Assembly (NCBI RefSeq): GCF_014698235.1 | Contig: NZ_JACJSP010000003.1 | Coordinates: forward strand, 1-64,000 | Direction: 5' to 3' | Length of the DNA stretch: 64,000 bases | Source of the DNA: Limnothrix sp. FACHB-406 | GTDB lineage: Bacteria > Cyanobacteriota > Cyanobacteriia > CACIAM-69d | In this document: positions 52,075-61,597 of the stretch, piece by piece | How positions within the stretch are numbered: the stretch's first letter is position 1 | How the letters are laid out: each line of letters starts with the position of its first letter | Notes under the pieces: generated by a model | Databases searched by the model: none | What the model was told of the DNA's origin: nothing | The model's input: only the letters and a program-made list of their open reading frames with translations | Program-made: the position numbers and the translations under genes

Positions 52075-53379
52075 ATGTTTCTCTATGCCGGTTGCCCAAC
52101 ACCCGTGAAAGTTCCTCTTCCGTCCCCCCTCGCCTCGATCGCCCGGTTGTTTCAACAGCCCAAGATGGCGGCTCTGCTGCTCTTGGGGTTTAGCTCGGGG
52201 TTGCCCTTGCTGTTAACCAGCCGTACTCTTCAGGCTTGGATGACGATGGAGCAGGTGAACCTGAGCGCGATCGGGGCCTTTAGCCTGGTGGGATTGCCCT
52301 ACTCCCTCAAGTTTTTGTGGGCCCCCTTGCTCGATCGATTTGTACCACCGTTTTTTGGGCGGCGGCGGGGTTGGTTGGCCCTCAGCCAAGGGGCGATCGC
52401 CCTGGCCCTGTTGGCGTTGGGGGTGCAAAATCCCCAACAGGGGCTACAGGGGGTGGCGATCGCGGCGGTGTTGGTGGCCCTGCTCAGCGCCACCCAGGAC
52501 ATTGCCGCCGATGCCTATCGCACAGATGTGTTGACTCCTCGGGAAATGGGAGCCGGAGCGGCCATCTTCGTGTTGGGCTATCGCGGGGCGCTGCTCATTG
52601 CGGGCGGAGCAGCGCTGGTGCTGGCCGATCGCTTCACCTGGCCGGTTACCTACAGCATGATGGCGGTCTTGATGGCGGGCTGCATTCTGTTGAGTTGGCT
52701 GGCCCCAGAACCCACAGCCCCCCAACAACCACCCGCCAGCCTGTCGGAGGCCGTTTGGTTACCTTTTAAAGATTTCCTCGATCGCTACCATTGGCAACGG
52801 GGCCTGGCCATTTTGGCCTTCATTGTGCTCTATCGCTTGGGCGATTCGATGGTGAACAATATGGCCCTGCCCTTTTTGTTGCAAACGGGCTTTAGCCAAA
52901 CGGAAGTGGGCGCTATTCAAGGGGTGATGGGCTTGATTGCCACCATTGTCGGCTCCTTAACGGGCGGTGCAATTCTCAGTCAAATTGGCATTGGGCGATC
53001 GCTCTGGGTCTTTGGGGGATTACAAGCCCTGAGCAATGTTGCCTATTTAACTTTGGCTTGGGTGGGAAAAAATGCTACCGCCATGGTGTTGGCAATTAAT
53101 GTAGAAAATTTCTGCGGTGGATTAGCAACAGCAGGATTTACGGCATTTTTGATGAGTCTTTGTAATGCTCGTTTTTCCGCCACCCAATATGCTTTGCTGT
53201 CCAGTTTGATGGCTGTGAGTCGTGATTTGTTTTCGGCTCCTTCTGGTGCTTTAGCCCAACAGTTGGGTTGGCCCGGCTTCTTTTTGCTCACGATCGGGGC
53301 GGCGCTGCCGGGGTTGGCATTGTTGCCCTGGTTTGCTCCTTGGCATCAATCGAATTCTCCATCGGAGCTTAACCAATAG
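52075..53379 (+). CDS. MFS transporter, AmpG-like
   Basis: About 12 helices in 434 aa. LLLLGFSSGLPLLLTSRTLQ, FLWAPLLDRFVPPFFGRRRG (loop 2-3 signature) and DIAADAYRTDVLTPREMGAG are characteristic of AmpG-type permeases of anhydro-muropeptides or related solutes. Start ATG at 52075; a TTG at 52048 adds nine residues and both lack a good ribosome binding site. Peptidoglycan recycling is inferred from the family. Confidence 0.85.
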   Translation: MFLYAGCPTPVKVPLPSPLASIARLFQQPKMAALLLLGFSSGLPLLLTSRTLQAWMTMEQVNLSAIGAFSLVGLPYSLKFLWAPLLDRFVPPFFGRRRGWLALSQGAIALALLALGVQNPQQGLQGVAIAAVLVALLSATQDIAADAYRTDVLTPREMGAGAAIFVLGYRGALLIAGGAALVLADRFTWPVTYSMMAVLMAGCILLSWLAPEPTAPQQPPASLSEAVWLPFKDFLDRYHWQRGLAILAFIVLYRLGDSMVNNMALPFLLQTGFSQTEVGAIQGVMGLIATIVGSLTGGAILSQIGIGRSLWVFGGLQALSNVAYLTLAWVGKNATAMVLAINVENFCGGLATAGFTAFLMSLCNARFSATQYALLSSLMAVSRDLFSAPSGALAQQLGWPGFFLLTIGAALPGLALLPWFAPWHQSNSPSELNQ

Positions 53380-53426
53380 AATGCAACCCCGGTCAACTCC
53401 AGCCTGAATGATTGGGCAGCCTTCCG

Positions 53427-55241
53427 CTAGGGCACGGTGCTGGCCAGGCGATCGACCAAATTCGCCACATAATCTAGCGCTTGGGAAATGGTTGCCGGGT
53501 CTTCCAAATCCACACCCACATAATGCTTAAGGGCGGCCATTTGGTTTTCGCTGCCCCCACTGGCCAGCAGTTGTAAATAGCCGGGTACAAAATCTCGGCC
53601 TCGCTGGCGATATTGTTGATAGCAAGCCAGGCTCACGATGTCCGAAGCGGCGTATTGATAGCAGTAAAAGGGCTTGAAGAAAATGTGACCAATTCGGGCC
53701 CAGTCGTATTGGTGCTCTGGCAAAATTTCAACCGCATCGCCACATAGATCTCGGTAGAGACTATCCCAAACGTCATTCAAAAATTCAGCATCAAATCGCC
53801 CCTTTTCGGCTCGATCGTGCAGGGCCAATTCCAAGCGGCTGATGGTGGTTTGTCGGAACAGCAAACTCAGTTGATCTTCTAGCTGGCGCGTAATTAAACT
53901 GCGCTGCATATTCGGATCGGAATGGCGATCGAGCAAATAATCTAACAGCAGCAGTTCATTAAAGGTGGAAGCCACTTCCGCCAACACCAAAGGTGGATTG
54001 CTATTGAAATAGCGTTGATGATCGTCAATCCAGGCAAAGTGCAAGCCATGACCCATCTCATGGGCCAAGGTGAATAGAGAGCTGTAATCGTCGGTGTAGG
54101 ACAAAAACAAATAGCTATGTTTGCCGTGGGTATAGTTGCAAAATGCGCCGCCTCGTTTGCCCGGCCGCACGGCAGCATCAACCCAACGGTTTAGGAAAAA
54201 CTCTTCGGCCCGGCGGGCATAGGTGGTGTCGAATTGTTCCAGGGCCGCCAGCAGGATTTGAATGCCTTCTGAGAACGAGAGCGGGGCGATCGGTTCGGTG
54301 CTCCAGGGAGCATAAACATCACAGGTGCGAATGGCGGCTCCGGTGGCTTTTGCTTTGATGCGGTAATAGTTTTGCCAAATTTCGGTGCGATCGCGCGTGC
54401 CATTCATCACGGCCCAAAACACCCCTTCGGGCACTTCGTCGCTAATTAACTGTTTTTCCAGGGTCGATCGATAGCCGCGCATTTGGTTTTCGATCGCGTG
54501 ATCCTGGGCGATCGTGCTCAGGATGTAGGCATAGAGGGTGTTGTGCTGTTGGCTGACGACTCGCACCGAGTGATAGGCCTGTTCGCGCACGGTGCGATCG
54601 CCCTGAAACAACAGAGCCGAAAGTTCGGCTTCCGTGGTGGCGGTTTTGCCATCGGCCGTGGTGACGGGGGTGTAGGTCTGTTCGCCCAAGTGGATCGATC
54701 TCAACTGAATAAAGGCCTGCCGCCCGGTCAGGCTGTCTCGGTTGCGCGTTTGTTCCACCACTTCCGGCAACCGAAACGGCGCAAATCGCCCCACGGATTC
54801 CAGGTAATGGGCGTAGAGCCGCAGTTCTGGGGCCTGTCGCAACTCCGCCAAGTGGTCGGCACTCATGGCCTGAAGTTCCAAGTCAAAAAAGACCAGCTCG
54901 TTATTCACGGTGGTCAAGGCCGTTTGGATTCGATCGACCTCCCCTTGGGCGGTGGTGTCTCGGGTGTTGGCCGCAAAGGTGAGCGAGGGAAAGCTCCAAA
55001 GATAGCCCACCGCTTGGTAGATGCCTTCTAGTTCTTCCAAAGCCTGGGCCAACTCCTGCGCCGTCAGCAGGGCCACGCGATCGCGGTAGGCGATCCGAAA
55101 ATTCTCTGCTCGATCGCTCACCCAGTGCAAATCAGCCTCATAGCGGGGATCATCAAATCCCGCGTATAAATCGGCTAAATTCCAGGTTAATGGGTCGTTC
55201 TTGTCGGTGGTTTGGGCCGTCCCGATCGCACTTGCTACCAT
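53427..55241 (-). CDS. pepF: Oligoendopeptidase F-type M3 metallopeptidase
   Basis: The zinc motif is SLFTLAHEMGHGLHFAWIDD (HExxH), with a downstream Glu in VLAEVASTFNELLLLDYLL. The N-terminal part (TWNLADLYAGFDDPRYEADL) and YAASDIVSLACYQQYRQRG are diagnostic. I chose the ATG at 55241 because GGAG precedes it at proper spacing; a start at 55280 adds 13 residues. 604 aa. Cleaves short peptides in the cytoplasm. Confidence 0.93.
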   Translation of the reverse strand: MVASAIGTAQTTDKNDPLTWNLADLYAGFDDPRYEADLHWVSDRAENFRIAYRDRVALLTAQELAQALEELEGIYQAVGYLWSFPSLTFAANTRDTTAQGEVDRIQTALTTVNNELVFFDLELQAMSADHLAELRQAPELRLYAHYLESVGRFAPFRLPEVVEQTRNRDSLTGRQAFIQLRSIHLGEQTYTPVTTADGKTATTEAELSALLFQGDRTVREQAYHSVRVVSQQHNTLYAYILSTIAQDHAIENQMRGYRSTLEKQLISDEVPEGVFWAVMNGTRDRTEIWQNYYRIKAKATGAAIRTCDVYAPWSTEPIAPLSFSEGIQILLAALEQFDTTYARRAEEFFLNRWVDAAVRPGKRGGAFCNYTHGKHSYLFLSYTDDYSSLFTLAHEMGHGLHFAWIDDHQRYFNSNPPLVLAEVASTFNELLLLDYLLDRHSDPNMQRSLITRQLEDQLSLLFRQTTISRLELALHDRAEKGRFDAEFLNDVWDSLYRDLCGDAVEILPEHQYDWARIGHIFFKPFYCYQYAASDIVSLACYQQYRQRGRDFVPGYLQLLASGGSENQMAALKHYVGVDLEDPATISQALDYVANLVDRLASTVP

Positions 55242-55289
55242 AGCTCCAACCTTCGCCTCAACCTTGGGTTCACGCAGCAATTTCAGACA

Positions 55290-55390
55290 GTCACATTCAA
55301 TTCAAGCCGGTTCAATCAAGCCAGTTCAATCAGGCCGGTTCGAGTGAGCCAGCTCGATCGATTTGGCTTGATCAAGTCGGTTCGATCGTA
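55290..55390. repeat. Degenerate tandem repeat
   Basis: The motif CAATTCAAGCCGGTT / CAATCAAGCCAGTT / CAATCAGGCCGGTT / CGAGTGAGCCAGCT / GATCAAGTCGGTT drifts through five to six copies between pepF and the tRNA. Confidence 0.65.
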
Positions 55391-55396
55391 AAACAA

Positions 55397-55469
55397 TCCA
55401 GGGTACAGGAGTTGAACCTGTCTGAGGCGAATTATGAGTTCGCTGCCTAAACCGCTCGGCCAACCCTGG
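55397..55469 (-). tRNA. trnI-CAU: tRNA with anticodon CAU, probably tRNA-Ile2
   Basis: Acceptor arms CCAGGGT and ACCCTGG pair, followed by discriminator A. The anticodon loop is CTCATAA (CAU) in the stem GCGAA/TTCGC, and the T-arm is ACAGGTTCAACTCCTGT. The overall form and loop resemble plastid/cyanobacterial tRNA-Ile(CAU), whose C34 is modified to lysidine, rather than elongator tRNA-Met. The mismatch-free first acceptor pair argues against initiator tRNA. 73 nt. Confidence 0.85.
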
Positions 55470-55680
55470 AAAATGTCGAAGACTCAATGCTCAGCGATAG
55501 GTTGTGGGGGCGGTCTATCGCTTTTGGAGAGTCGTGTGAGTTTACACTCGTCATTAATTTTGCCATTGGCCGCTAGTTTGGGCAATATTCTTGGATAGAG
55601 TTTGAATGGCTTGAGTGATCAGCCAGCCGCCATCTGTCCTGGATCTCTCAACCTCTCTCAAGTAATCTTCATCAACTGCC

Positions 55681-56352
55681 GTGAATCCCAGCGCTGGTTT
55701 GACCATTCTGTTGTTGTTGTTGATGGCGGGCACGGGCATCGCCAGCACCTCCTGGGGCTACAACCTCGGACGGGAGGCGCTGAAGGGCATTGTGCAGCCG
55801 GACTTTCGCCCCACGGCGGACTCCTCAGGACGAGGCGGCAAGCGACCGGAACCGGCTCCCCTGAAACTGCTGAATGAGCAACAGTTGCTGGCCAAAACCA
55901 AGGCCATCACCCAAACGGCTCCCGTGGGCAATGCGCCGCCCAAGCCGGTGGATCCGGCTTTGACCCAAACTCAACCTCAGGCCAAGCCTTTGTCACAAAC
56001 GGCGGTGGCCAAGTTGCCCATTTCGGCCAAGGCGGAAGGTGTGACCCTGACGGTGGTGGGAGCCAGTCGGGTGGGCGATTCGTTGGTGCTGGAGTTGACG
56101 CTGCGCAATCAAGGCGATCGGGCGGTGCAGTTTCTCTATAGCTTTTTGGAAATGGCGGACGATCGGGGCGATCCCCTGAGCGCGATCGTGGAAGATTTGC
56201 CCAGTGAGCTACCGGCCGACGGAGCCACCGTTCGGGGCAAGGCGATCGTGCCGACGGTGTTGCTGGATGGCGTGAAGTCGTTGCAACTGTCTCTGACCGA
56301 TTATCCCGATCAGCAATTACAGCTTCAAATTCAGGGCATTCCCGTGCGTTAG
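55681..56352 (+). CDS. Conserved exported/membrane-anchored hypothetical protein
   Basis: 223 aa with an N-terminal hydrophobic segment (AGLTILLLLLMAGTGIAST), the motif SWGYNLGREALKGIVQPDFR, a Pro/Lys/Gln linker and a beta-sandwich-like C-terminal domain (VTLTVVGASRVGDSLVLELT, LRNQGDRAVQFLYSFLEMAD). The NLGREALKGI-x-QPDxRP block is typical of a cyanobacterial family without known function. The start is GTG at 55681. Periplasmic or lumenal exposure is inferred. Confidence 0.75.
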   Translation: MNPSAGLTILLLLLMAGTGIASTSWGYNLGREALKGIVQPDFRPTADSSGRGGKRPEPAPLKLLNEQQLLAKTKAITQTAPVGNAPPKPVDPALTQTQPQAKPLSQTAVAKLPISAKAEGVTLTVVGASRVGDSLVLELTLRNQGDRAVQFLYSFLEMADDRGDPLSAIVEDLPSELPADGATVRGKAIVPTVLLDGVKSLQLSLTDYPDQQLQLQIQGIPVR

Positions 56353-56387
56353 GGTCGATCGCCCTTGGCCACAGCTCCATCAGCCAT

Positions 56388-56562
56388 TAGACCTCTTGCA
56401 TCAATCAAGACCCTCACCCTAAATCCCTCTCCCAAGTCGGGAGAGGGACTTGACCATCACCAACGAGATCGCCGTAAACCAGCATTTCTGGCTCCCCTTC
56501 GCCCTCCTTGGGAGAAGGGGTTGGGGGATGAGGGCTTCTAGCCAATTCGCGCAAGAGGTCTA
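56388..56562. mobile_element. MITE-like element, 175 bp, perfect 12-bp inverted ends
   Basis: TAGACCTCTTGC (56388-56399) and GCAAGAGGTCTA (56551-56562) are perfect inverted ends. Inside is the widespread CCCTCACCCT...CTCCC / GGGAGAAGGGG...GGGATGAGGG block, which folds as long arms. No gene. A TA duplication is possible at the edges. The block also occurs in many cyanobacterial genomes as a dispersed intergenic repeat. Confidence 0.75.
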
Positions 56563-56740
56563 TTGATTTCAAGATCGGATTGATAGATTTGATTGAGAAA
56601 TTCCTTTTGAAAAATCCCCGCCAGCAAGATGGCCGAGTCTTGGTTTCTGAATAGAACCCAGCAAAATTCCGCAAAATCCAGCAAACTTAACCAGGATCAA
56701 GCAAACTCAATCAAACTCAATTAAACGGAATCTAGTAGCG
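56563..56740. other. Intergenic region
   Basis: Drift of AAAATCC/AAACTCAA words (56640-56725) precedes the CNNM gene; nothing else is recognised. Confidence 0.4.
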
Positions 56741-58051
56741 GTGGATAGTCAAGGCTGGACGTTGAGCTTGTGGGTGCTGCTGTTGCCCATCACGCTGAAT
56801 GCGTTCTTTGTGGCGGCAGAGTTTTCCATGGTGGCTGTGCGGCGATCGCGCATTGATCAACTCGTTGCGGGTGGAGATCCGGCGGCTCGCAGCGTCCAGT
56901 ATTTGCAACAACATGTCGATCGGTTGCTGTCCACAACCCAGTTGGGGATCACCCTGGCGGCCCTCACCCTGGGTTGGTTGGGTCAGTCGGTCTTGGCCGC
57001 GCCCCTGGTCAGCGGCGCAATTCACTACTGGCCCGCTGCGGCCGATCGCCCTTTGGTGCAGGCGGTGGCCGTGGGAACCGCGTTCCTGTTGGTGGCCTAT
57101 CTGCAAATCGTGTTTGGGGAATTGGGCCCCAAATCGATCGCCCTGCGTCATGCGGAACAGGTGGCCTTGGTGTTGGGGCCGCCCAGCGTCACGATCGGGC
57201 GATTTTTACAGCCGATCGTTTGGTTTTTGGAACGCTCCACGCGGTGGGTGTTGCGGGCCTTGGGATTGCGGCCCAGCGATCGCCATTGGGCCAGCCCGAT
57301 CGCCCTTTCGGAGTTGCAACAAATTGTTGGGAATTCCACAGAGTCTCCGGACTTGGAAGCCGATGAGCGCCGCCTGCTGCAAAATGTTCTGACCTTTCGA
57401 GCCGTGACGGCCCGAGATGTGATGATTCCCCGCACCCAGATGGTGGTGCTGGAGCAGTCGGATTCCGTGACAGATTTGCTGGCGGCCGTGGGCCAAACCG
57501 GCCACCTGCGTTACCCGGTGATGGGTGACTCGATCGATGACATTGTGGGAATGGTGCGGTTTAAAGATTTAGCCACGCCCCTGGCCGCTGGGGAATTGAG
57601 CCTGGATACGCCCCTGAGCGCTTGGATTCAGCCCGCCTGTTTTGTGCCGGAATTTGCCAATACGGCGGACTTGCTGCGATCGCTCCGGCGATCGGGACAA
57701 CCCATGGCGATCGTGGTGGATGAATTTGGCAACACGGCGGGCTTGGTCACGCTCACCGATGTGGCGGAGGAAATTGTGGGGCCCCTGGCCGCCGACGACA
57801 GCTCGATCGAGGCGATCGACGAACAAACCGCCTGCGTGCCCGCCCAAATCACGATCGACGAGGTGAATGGCCGTCTGGGGCTAACCCTGCCGGAAGCCGA
57901 CGATTACCAAACCTTGGCCGGGTTTGTGCTCTGCCACCTGCAACGAATTCCCCAAGTGGGCGAAAGCTTTCGTTACAACGGTTTGGAATTTGAAATTGAA
58001 GCGGCCAATGGGGCCCGACTCGATCGGATCCGCATTCGCCGCCTTCACTAG
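56741..58051 (+). CDS. CNNM/HlyC-CorC family membrane protein
   Basis: 436 aa. The DUF21 membrane domain (about 1-190) has LPITLNAFFVAAEFSMVAVR and VFGELGPKSIALRHAEQVAL. A CBS pair follows (about 205-335): FRAVTARDVMIPRTQMVVLE, HLRYPVMGDSIDDIVGMVRF and MAIVVDEFGNTAGLVTLTDV. The CorC_HlyC domain ends the protein. It probably handles Mg2+/Co2+ export or homeostasis, controlled by adenosine nucleotides on the CBS pair. Start GTG at 56741. Confidence 0.92.
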   Translation: MDSQGWTLSLWVLLLPITLNAFFVAAEFSMVAVRRSRIDQLVAGGDPAARSVQYLQQHVDRLLSTTQLGITLAALTLGWLGQSVLAAPLVSGAIHYWPAAADRPLVQAVAVGTAFLLVAYLQIVFGELGPKSIALRHAEQVALVLGPPSVTIGRFLQPIVWFLERSTRWVLRALGLRPSDRHWASPIALSELQQIVGNSTESPDLEADERRLLQNVLTFRAVTARDVMIPRTQMVVLEQSDSVTDLLAAVGQTGHLRYPVMGDSIDDIVGMVRFKDLATPLAAGELSLDTPLSAWIQPACFVPEFANTADLLRSLRRSGQPMAIVVDEFGNTAGLVTLTDVAEEIVGPLAADDSSIEAIDEQTACVPAQITIDEVNGRLGLTLPEADDYQTLAGFVLCHLQRIPQVGESFRYNGLEFEIEAANGARLDRIRIRRLH

Positions 58052-58135
58052 ATCCTGACTAGATCCTTAAAAATCCTTCGTCAGTTCCTCAGATTCCCCA
58101 CTGGAGAATCTTGCAGCCGTGACCCAAATCAGGCC

Positions 58136-59320
58136 CTAAACACCTACCAAGTGGTGGTGATAGGCTGCCCCAAGACCGGCCGCCATTTCAGCGGGGGTGA
58201 TTTTGCCATCTCGGTTGGAATCTAGGGCATCAAAAACCGCATCGCTCCCAGCCCATTCTTCACGGGTAATGAAGCCATCCCCATCCAAGTCGTAGACATG
58301 GAAAATGTCATCGGCTGCATGGCTGAGGGCTTCTTGGCCTTCCAGTTGAGCCAGACGATTTTTTAACAGCAACTCCAGAGATTCCAGCGCTTTCGAGAAG
58401 CCTTCAATCCCCTCCGTGAGCTTTTCGGAAGCCATTGGATCGTCTTGGTGCATTTGATCGAAAACTTCGCGATTCATCTCGATTTTTTCGATCGGCTCTG
58501 CACCGGCCAAGTCAGGACTCAGCTTGCGCACTAGCTCGCCCTGATTGCTTTCCAGCTCGTCCAAAAGGGCCGGCGAAATGGTCAGCAAATCACAACCGGC
58601 CAGTTCCACAATTTCGCCCATGTTGCGAAAACTCGCCCCCATCACCTCCGTTTTGTGGCCGAAGGTTTTGTAGTAGTTGTAAATCCGCGTGACGGACAAC
58701 ACACCGGGATCTTCTGGGGCTGGAAACGAATCGCGACCGGTCTTTTTCTTGTACCAATCCAAAATTCGACCCACAAAGGGCGAAATGAGAGTCACGCCCG
58801 CCTCTGCACAGGCGATCGCCTGGTGCAACCCAAACAACAGGGTGAGATTACAGTGAATGCCTTCCTTTTCCAACACTTCGGCGGCGCGAATGCCTTCCCA
58901 AGTGGCGGCAATTTTGATCAGAATTCGATCGCGTGAAACACCAGCTTTTTCGTACTCCGAAATCAGATAGCGGCCCTTGGCGATCGTCGCTTCCGTGTCA
59001 TAGGACAGGCGCGCATCAACCTCCGTGGAGACCCGACCGGGAATAATTTGCAAAATCTTTTTACCAAAGGCCACCGCCAAGCGCTCAAAGGCCAAGGAAG
59101 CTACCTCCTCCGCGCTGGCTTGTTTGCCCTTTTCGGTGCGGGCCTCCAGCAGGGTTTGATCCACAATTTCCTGGTATTGCGGCATTTGGGCCGCGGCGGT
59201 GATCAATGAAGGGTTCGTTGTGGCATCGCGGGGCTTGAGTCGTTCGATCGCCTGAATGTCGCCGGTATCGGCCACCACGATCGTCATTGTGCGTAATTGT
59301 TCAAGCAAGGTCTGAGCCAT
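58136..59320 (-). CDS. tal: Transaldolase with C-terminal EF-hand pair
   Basis: The N-terminal 320 residues are a TalB-type enzyme: [40 protein letters not shown] with the Schiff-base Lys, [20 protein letters not shown] and [20 protein letters not shown]. Residues about 340-390 hold two EF-hand loops, [12 protein letters not shown] and [12 protein letters not shown], with Asp/Asn and final Glu ligands intact. Calcium-tuned sugar metabolism is inferred; similar fusions occur in other cyanobacteria. ATG at 59320 preferred over 59326. Confidence 0.93.
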   Translation of the reverse strand: MAQTLLEQLRTMTIVVADTGDIQAIERLKPRDATTNPSLITAAAQMPQYQEIVDQTLLEARTEKGKQASAEEVASLAFERLAVAFGKKILQIIPGRVSTEVDARLSYDTEATIAKGRYLISEYEKAGVSRDRILIKIAATWEGIRAAEVLEKEGIHCNLTLLFGLHQAIACAEAGVTLISPFVGRILDWYKKKTGRDSFPAPEDPGVLSVTRIYNYYKTFGHKTEVMGASFRNMGEIVELAGCDLLTISPALLDELESNQGELVRKLSPDLAGAEPIEKIEMNREVFDQMHQDDPMASEKLTEGIEGFSKALESLELLLKNRLAQLEGQEALSHAADDIFHVYDLDGDGFITREEWAGSDAVFDALDSNRDGKITPAEMAAGLGAAYHHHLVGV

Positions 59321-59612
59321 GATCACTTCTCGCTGAGAGCGTTGCGAGTGTCCCGCCCTCTCGGTTGGGCCGGGAAATGTGCTTCCAGTGTGGCCGATCC
59401 CACCGGGAATGGTGACGCTCCCGATGAGAACTTCAACAAAATCACAGAAAAGTTCAAAGAGAGCGGGAGTTCCCGGTAAGTGTTCAATCAGCGATCGATA
59501 AGAAACCTCATCACTTGATCACAATTGCTTATCAGGCTCCCTGGCCTTCTCTAGAGTATTAGCAGGGCTGGTGGCTGCTTCCTGTATGCCGGCCCAAGGC
59601 GATGCAGGCGAC

Positions 59613-60506
59613 ATGACTGGACTAATCGCAACATCTCGGTTGTTGTTGGATGATCTGGCTCGACAAGGAGCGCGATCGGGCATCAGTGGCTACTTGCCAG
59701 ACTACGTGCCCGCTCTGGCCAAGGCCAATCCGCAAGAGTTTGCGGCCGCCGTGCAGGCCGTGGATGGCCGCAGTTGGGATCGATCGCCCCCGGGGCGGCG
59801 GGTGGTGTTGATGAGCGTGATGAAACCCCTGCTGTTGTTTTATGCCCTTGCGCTTCTGGGCCCCGAGGTTGTGAGCGGCTTGGTGGGCTGTCAACCATCC
59901 GCCAAGGCCTATAACGACTTGGATCAACTGCTGGAAGATGCGGGCCATCCTCGCAATCCCATGCTCAACAGTGGGGCCCTGGCCCTGGCGGGGGCCCTGC
60001 CTGGAACCACCGCGCGCGATCGGGTGCGGCGGTTCCAAGCTTGGTTATATCGGGAAACGGGCTGCCTCATGCCCGTGAATGAGACGGTGCTGGCTTCGGT
60101 GCAAAGCCTGCCCAACGGCCGCAATCGTGCTTTGGTGCAAACCTTGGTGGATTCTGGCCGGGTGGCAGAGCCGGAAATTGCCCTGGAGATTTACAACCGG
60201 CTTTGTTGCCTGGGGATCACGATGCCTGAGTTGGCGGCTTTGGGCTGTTGGTTTGCCAACCCGCCGTCCCAATGGGCTGAATTGGTGCAGCAAACCCTAG
60301 GGGCGATCGCTGTGGGGGGTCTCTACCAAGATTCGGAAACCTGGATGGCGCACGTGGGCTGGCCCACCAAGTCCGGCGTGAGCGGCGTGGTTTGGTCAAT
60401 CCAGCCCGGCCAAGGATCGATCGCCTGTTACAGTCCTCTGCTGAATCCCCAAGGCCATTCGATTTTGGGGTTGGACTTTGTGGAAGGGGCTATTCGCTGG
60501 TTTTGA
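59613..60506 (+). CDS. glsA: Glutaminase A
   Basis: Hydrolyses glutamine to glutamate and ammonia. The fold is beta-lactamase-like: VLMSVMKPLLLFYALALLGP holds Ser-x-x-Lys, HPRNPMLNSGALALAGALP the Asn motif, ETVLASVQSLPNGRNRAL follows, and TKSGVSGVVWSIQPGQGSIA the GVSG turn. The family usually has SISK in the first motif; here SVMK is used. ATG at 59613 is preferred (297 aa); GTG at 59571 is the alternative. Confidence 0.88.
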   Translation: MTGLIATSRLLLDDLARQGARSGISGYLPDYVPALAKANPQEFAAAVQAVDGRSWDRSPPGRRVVLMSVMKPLLLFYALALLGPEVVSGLVGCQPSAKAYNDLDQLLEDAGHPRNPMLNSGALALAGALPGTTARDRVRRFQAWLYRETGCLMPVNETVLASVQSLPNGRNRALVQTLVDSGRVAEPEIALEIYNRLCCLGITMPELAALGCWFANPPSQWAELVQQTLGAIAVGGLYQDSETWMAHVGWPTKSGVSGVVWSIQPGQGSIACYSPLLNPQGHSILGLDFVEGAIRWF

Positions 60507-60539
60507 TTTACCCTGAACCCAATAGCCTGAATCCAATCA

Positions 60540-60645
60540 ATCACTTCAAATGATCCAATAATCACTTCAAATTCCGTTGAAAGGTTATTGAAGGGTTGTT
60601 GATTGTCAAGATTGTGATTGTCAAGATTATTGATTGGGCAACGGT
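60540..60645. repeat. Degenerate tandem repeat
   Basis: AATCACTTCAAAT/GATCCAATAATCACTTC words (60537-60572) and GATTGTCAAGATT copies (60600-60630) fill the gap between glsA and the DUF2256 gene, which are convergent. Confidence 0.6.
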
Positions 60646-60816
60646 TCAGGAGGCAGACTCGGGGCGATCGGCTTGATTTTTGCGGCGACGACAGCGATCG
60701 GAGCAGTATTTCACTTCGTCCCAGCAGTCTGCCCATTTTTTGCGCCAGGTGAACGACAGGCCACAAACGACACAAACTTTGGTGGGAAAGTCGGCTTTCT
60801 TGCGTTGTTTGGGCAT
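60646..60816 (-). CDS. DUF2256 zinc-ribbon-like protein, 56 aa
   Basis: From the ATG at 60816: [40 protein letters not shown] and RCRRRKN. The motif CxxC...W-x-KKW...V-x-YCS-x-RC is the DUF2256 signature and probably binds zinc. Highly basic; nucleic-acid binding is possible. In several bacteria it neighbours cryptochrome-like or photolyase genes, but none is seen here. An ATG at 60852 adds 12 residues of poor fit. Confidence 0.88.
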   Translation of the reverse strand: MPKQRKKADFPTKVCVVCGLSFTWRKKWADCWDEVKYCSDRCRRRKNQADRPESAS

Positions 60817-60937
60817 GGAATCTTCAGGCGGATGGGGCGCACAATTCAACATTCAATTGGCGCAAGCATTCTAACGAATTTTCACCCCGGATTCTTGGCA
60901 GGTTCCCAAAGTCCTTTGGTCTCCAAGACCTCTGGTA

Positions 60938-61597
60938 TCAAAGGCCGCGGGCATCAGGCGAATTCTTGCCTCCGGCGGGAAACCAAAGGTGTCGATCGGC
61001 ATCAATCTCGATTCGGCCTTGGGCTTGGAATAGTTGCAACAGCCGAGTCACGGTGACCCGGGTGGTTTGGGCGGCGCTGGCCAATTGCCGATGGGTGAGG
61101 CGCAAGTTCAAACGACGCGCTGAGCCAAGGGGCTGCCCAAATTCCCGATCGAGCAGTTGCAGCAATTGCCAAAGACGCTCATCGGCGCGCTTCAGGGTGA
61201 GCAAGGATTTCAAGTCGCTGGCCTGATCCAAACGGCGCAGGGCATGGAACAGCAGGTTACGGGCCAGGATCGGGGATCGTTGCACCTGGTCGATCGAGAG
61301 GGGCAACAGATCTGTGGGAGCCAAGGCCGAAGCCCGGTAAGGATTCACCGCGCTCAGAACCTGTCCAAAAAATGTCCCCGTGCTCGCAAAGCCCAAAATT
61401 GCTTCGGAACCGTCCGGCAGCAGGGTTTCGAGGGCCACGGCCCCGCGATAGACAACCCAGAGGCGATCGGGTTGGAGGGGAATGGTTTGGTTGGTGCGAA
61501 AAGATTCGAGGTTTTGGCTGCGGTATTGGGCTTCGAGCAACCGGCGCAGTTCCAGGTCGGTGCTACTGGCCAGGGTCGATCGGATCATTTTGGGCAT
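60938..61597 (-). CDS. Crp/Fnr-family transcriptional regulator
   Basis: 219 aa: a cyclic-nucleotide-binding-like beta-roll (LWVVYRGAVALETLLPDGSE, AILGFASTGTFFGQVLS) without the full cAMP-binding RxS motif, then a HTH (LRLTHRQLASAAQTTRVTVT, RLLQLFQAQGRIEID). Residues resemble NtcA-group and other cyanobacterial Crp-like regulators; the recognition helix is QTTRVTVTRLL. Ligand unknown. Confidence 0.85.
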   Translation of the reverse strand: MPKMIRSTLASSTDLELRRLLEAQYRSQNLESFRTNQTIPLQPDRLWVVYRGAVALETLLPDGSEAILGFASTGTFFGQVLSAVNPYRASALAPTDLLPLSIDQVQRSPILARNLLFHALRRLDQASDLKSLLTLKRADERLWQLLQLLDREFGQPLGSARRLNLRLTHRQLASAAQTTRVTVTRLLQLFQAQGRIEIDADRHLWFPAGGKNSPDARGL

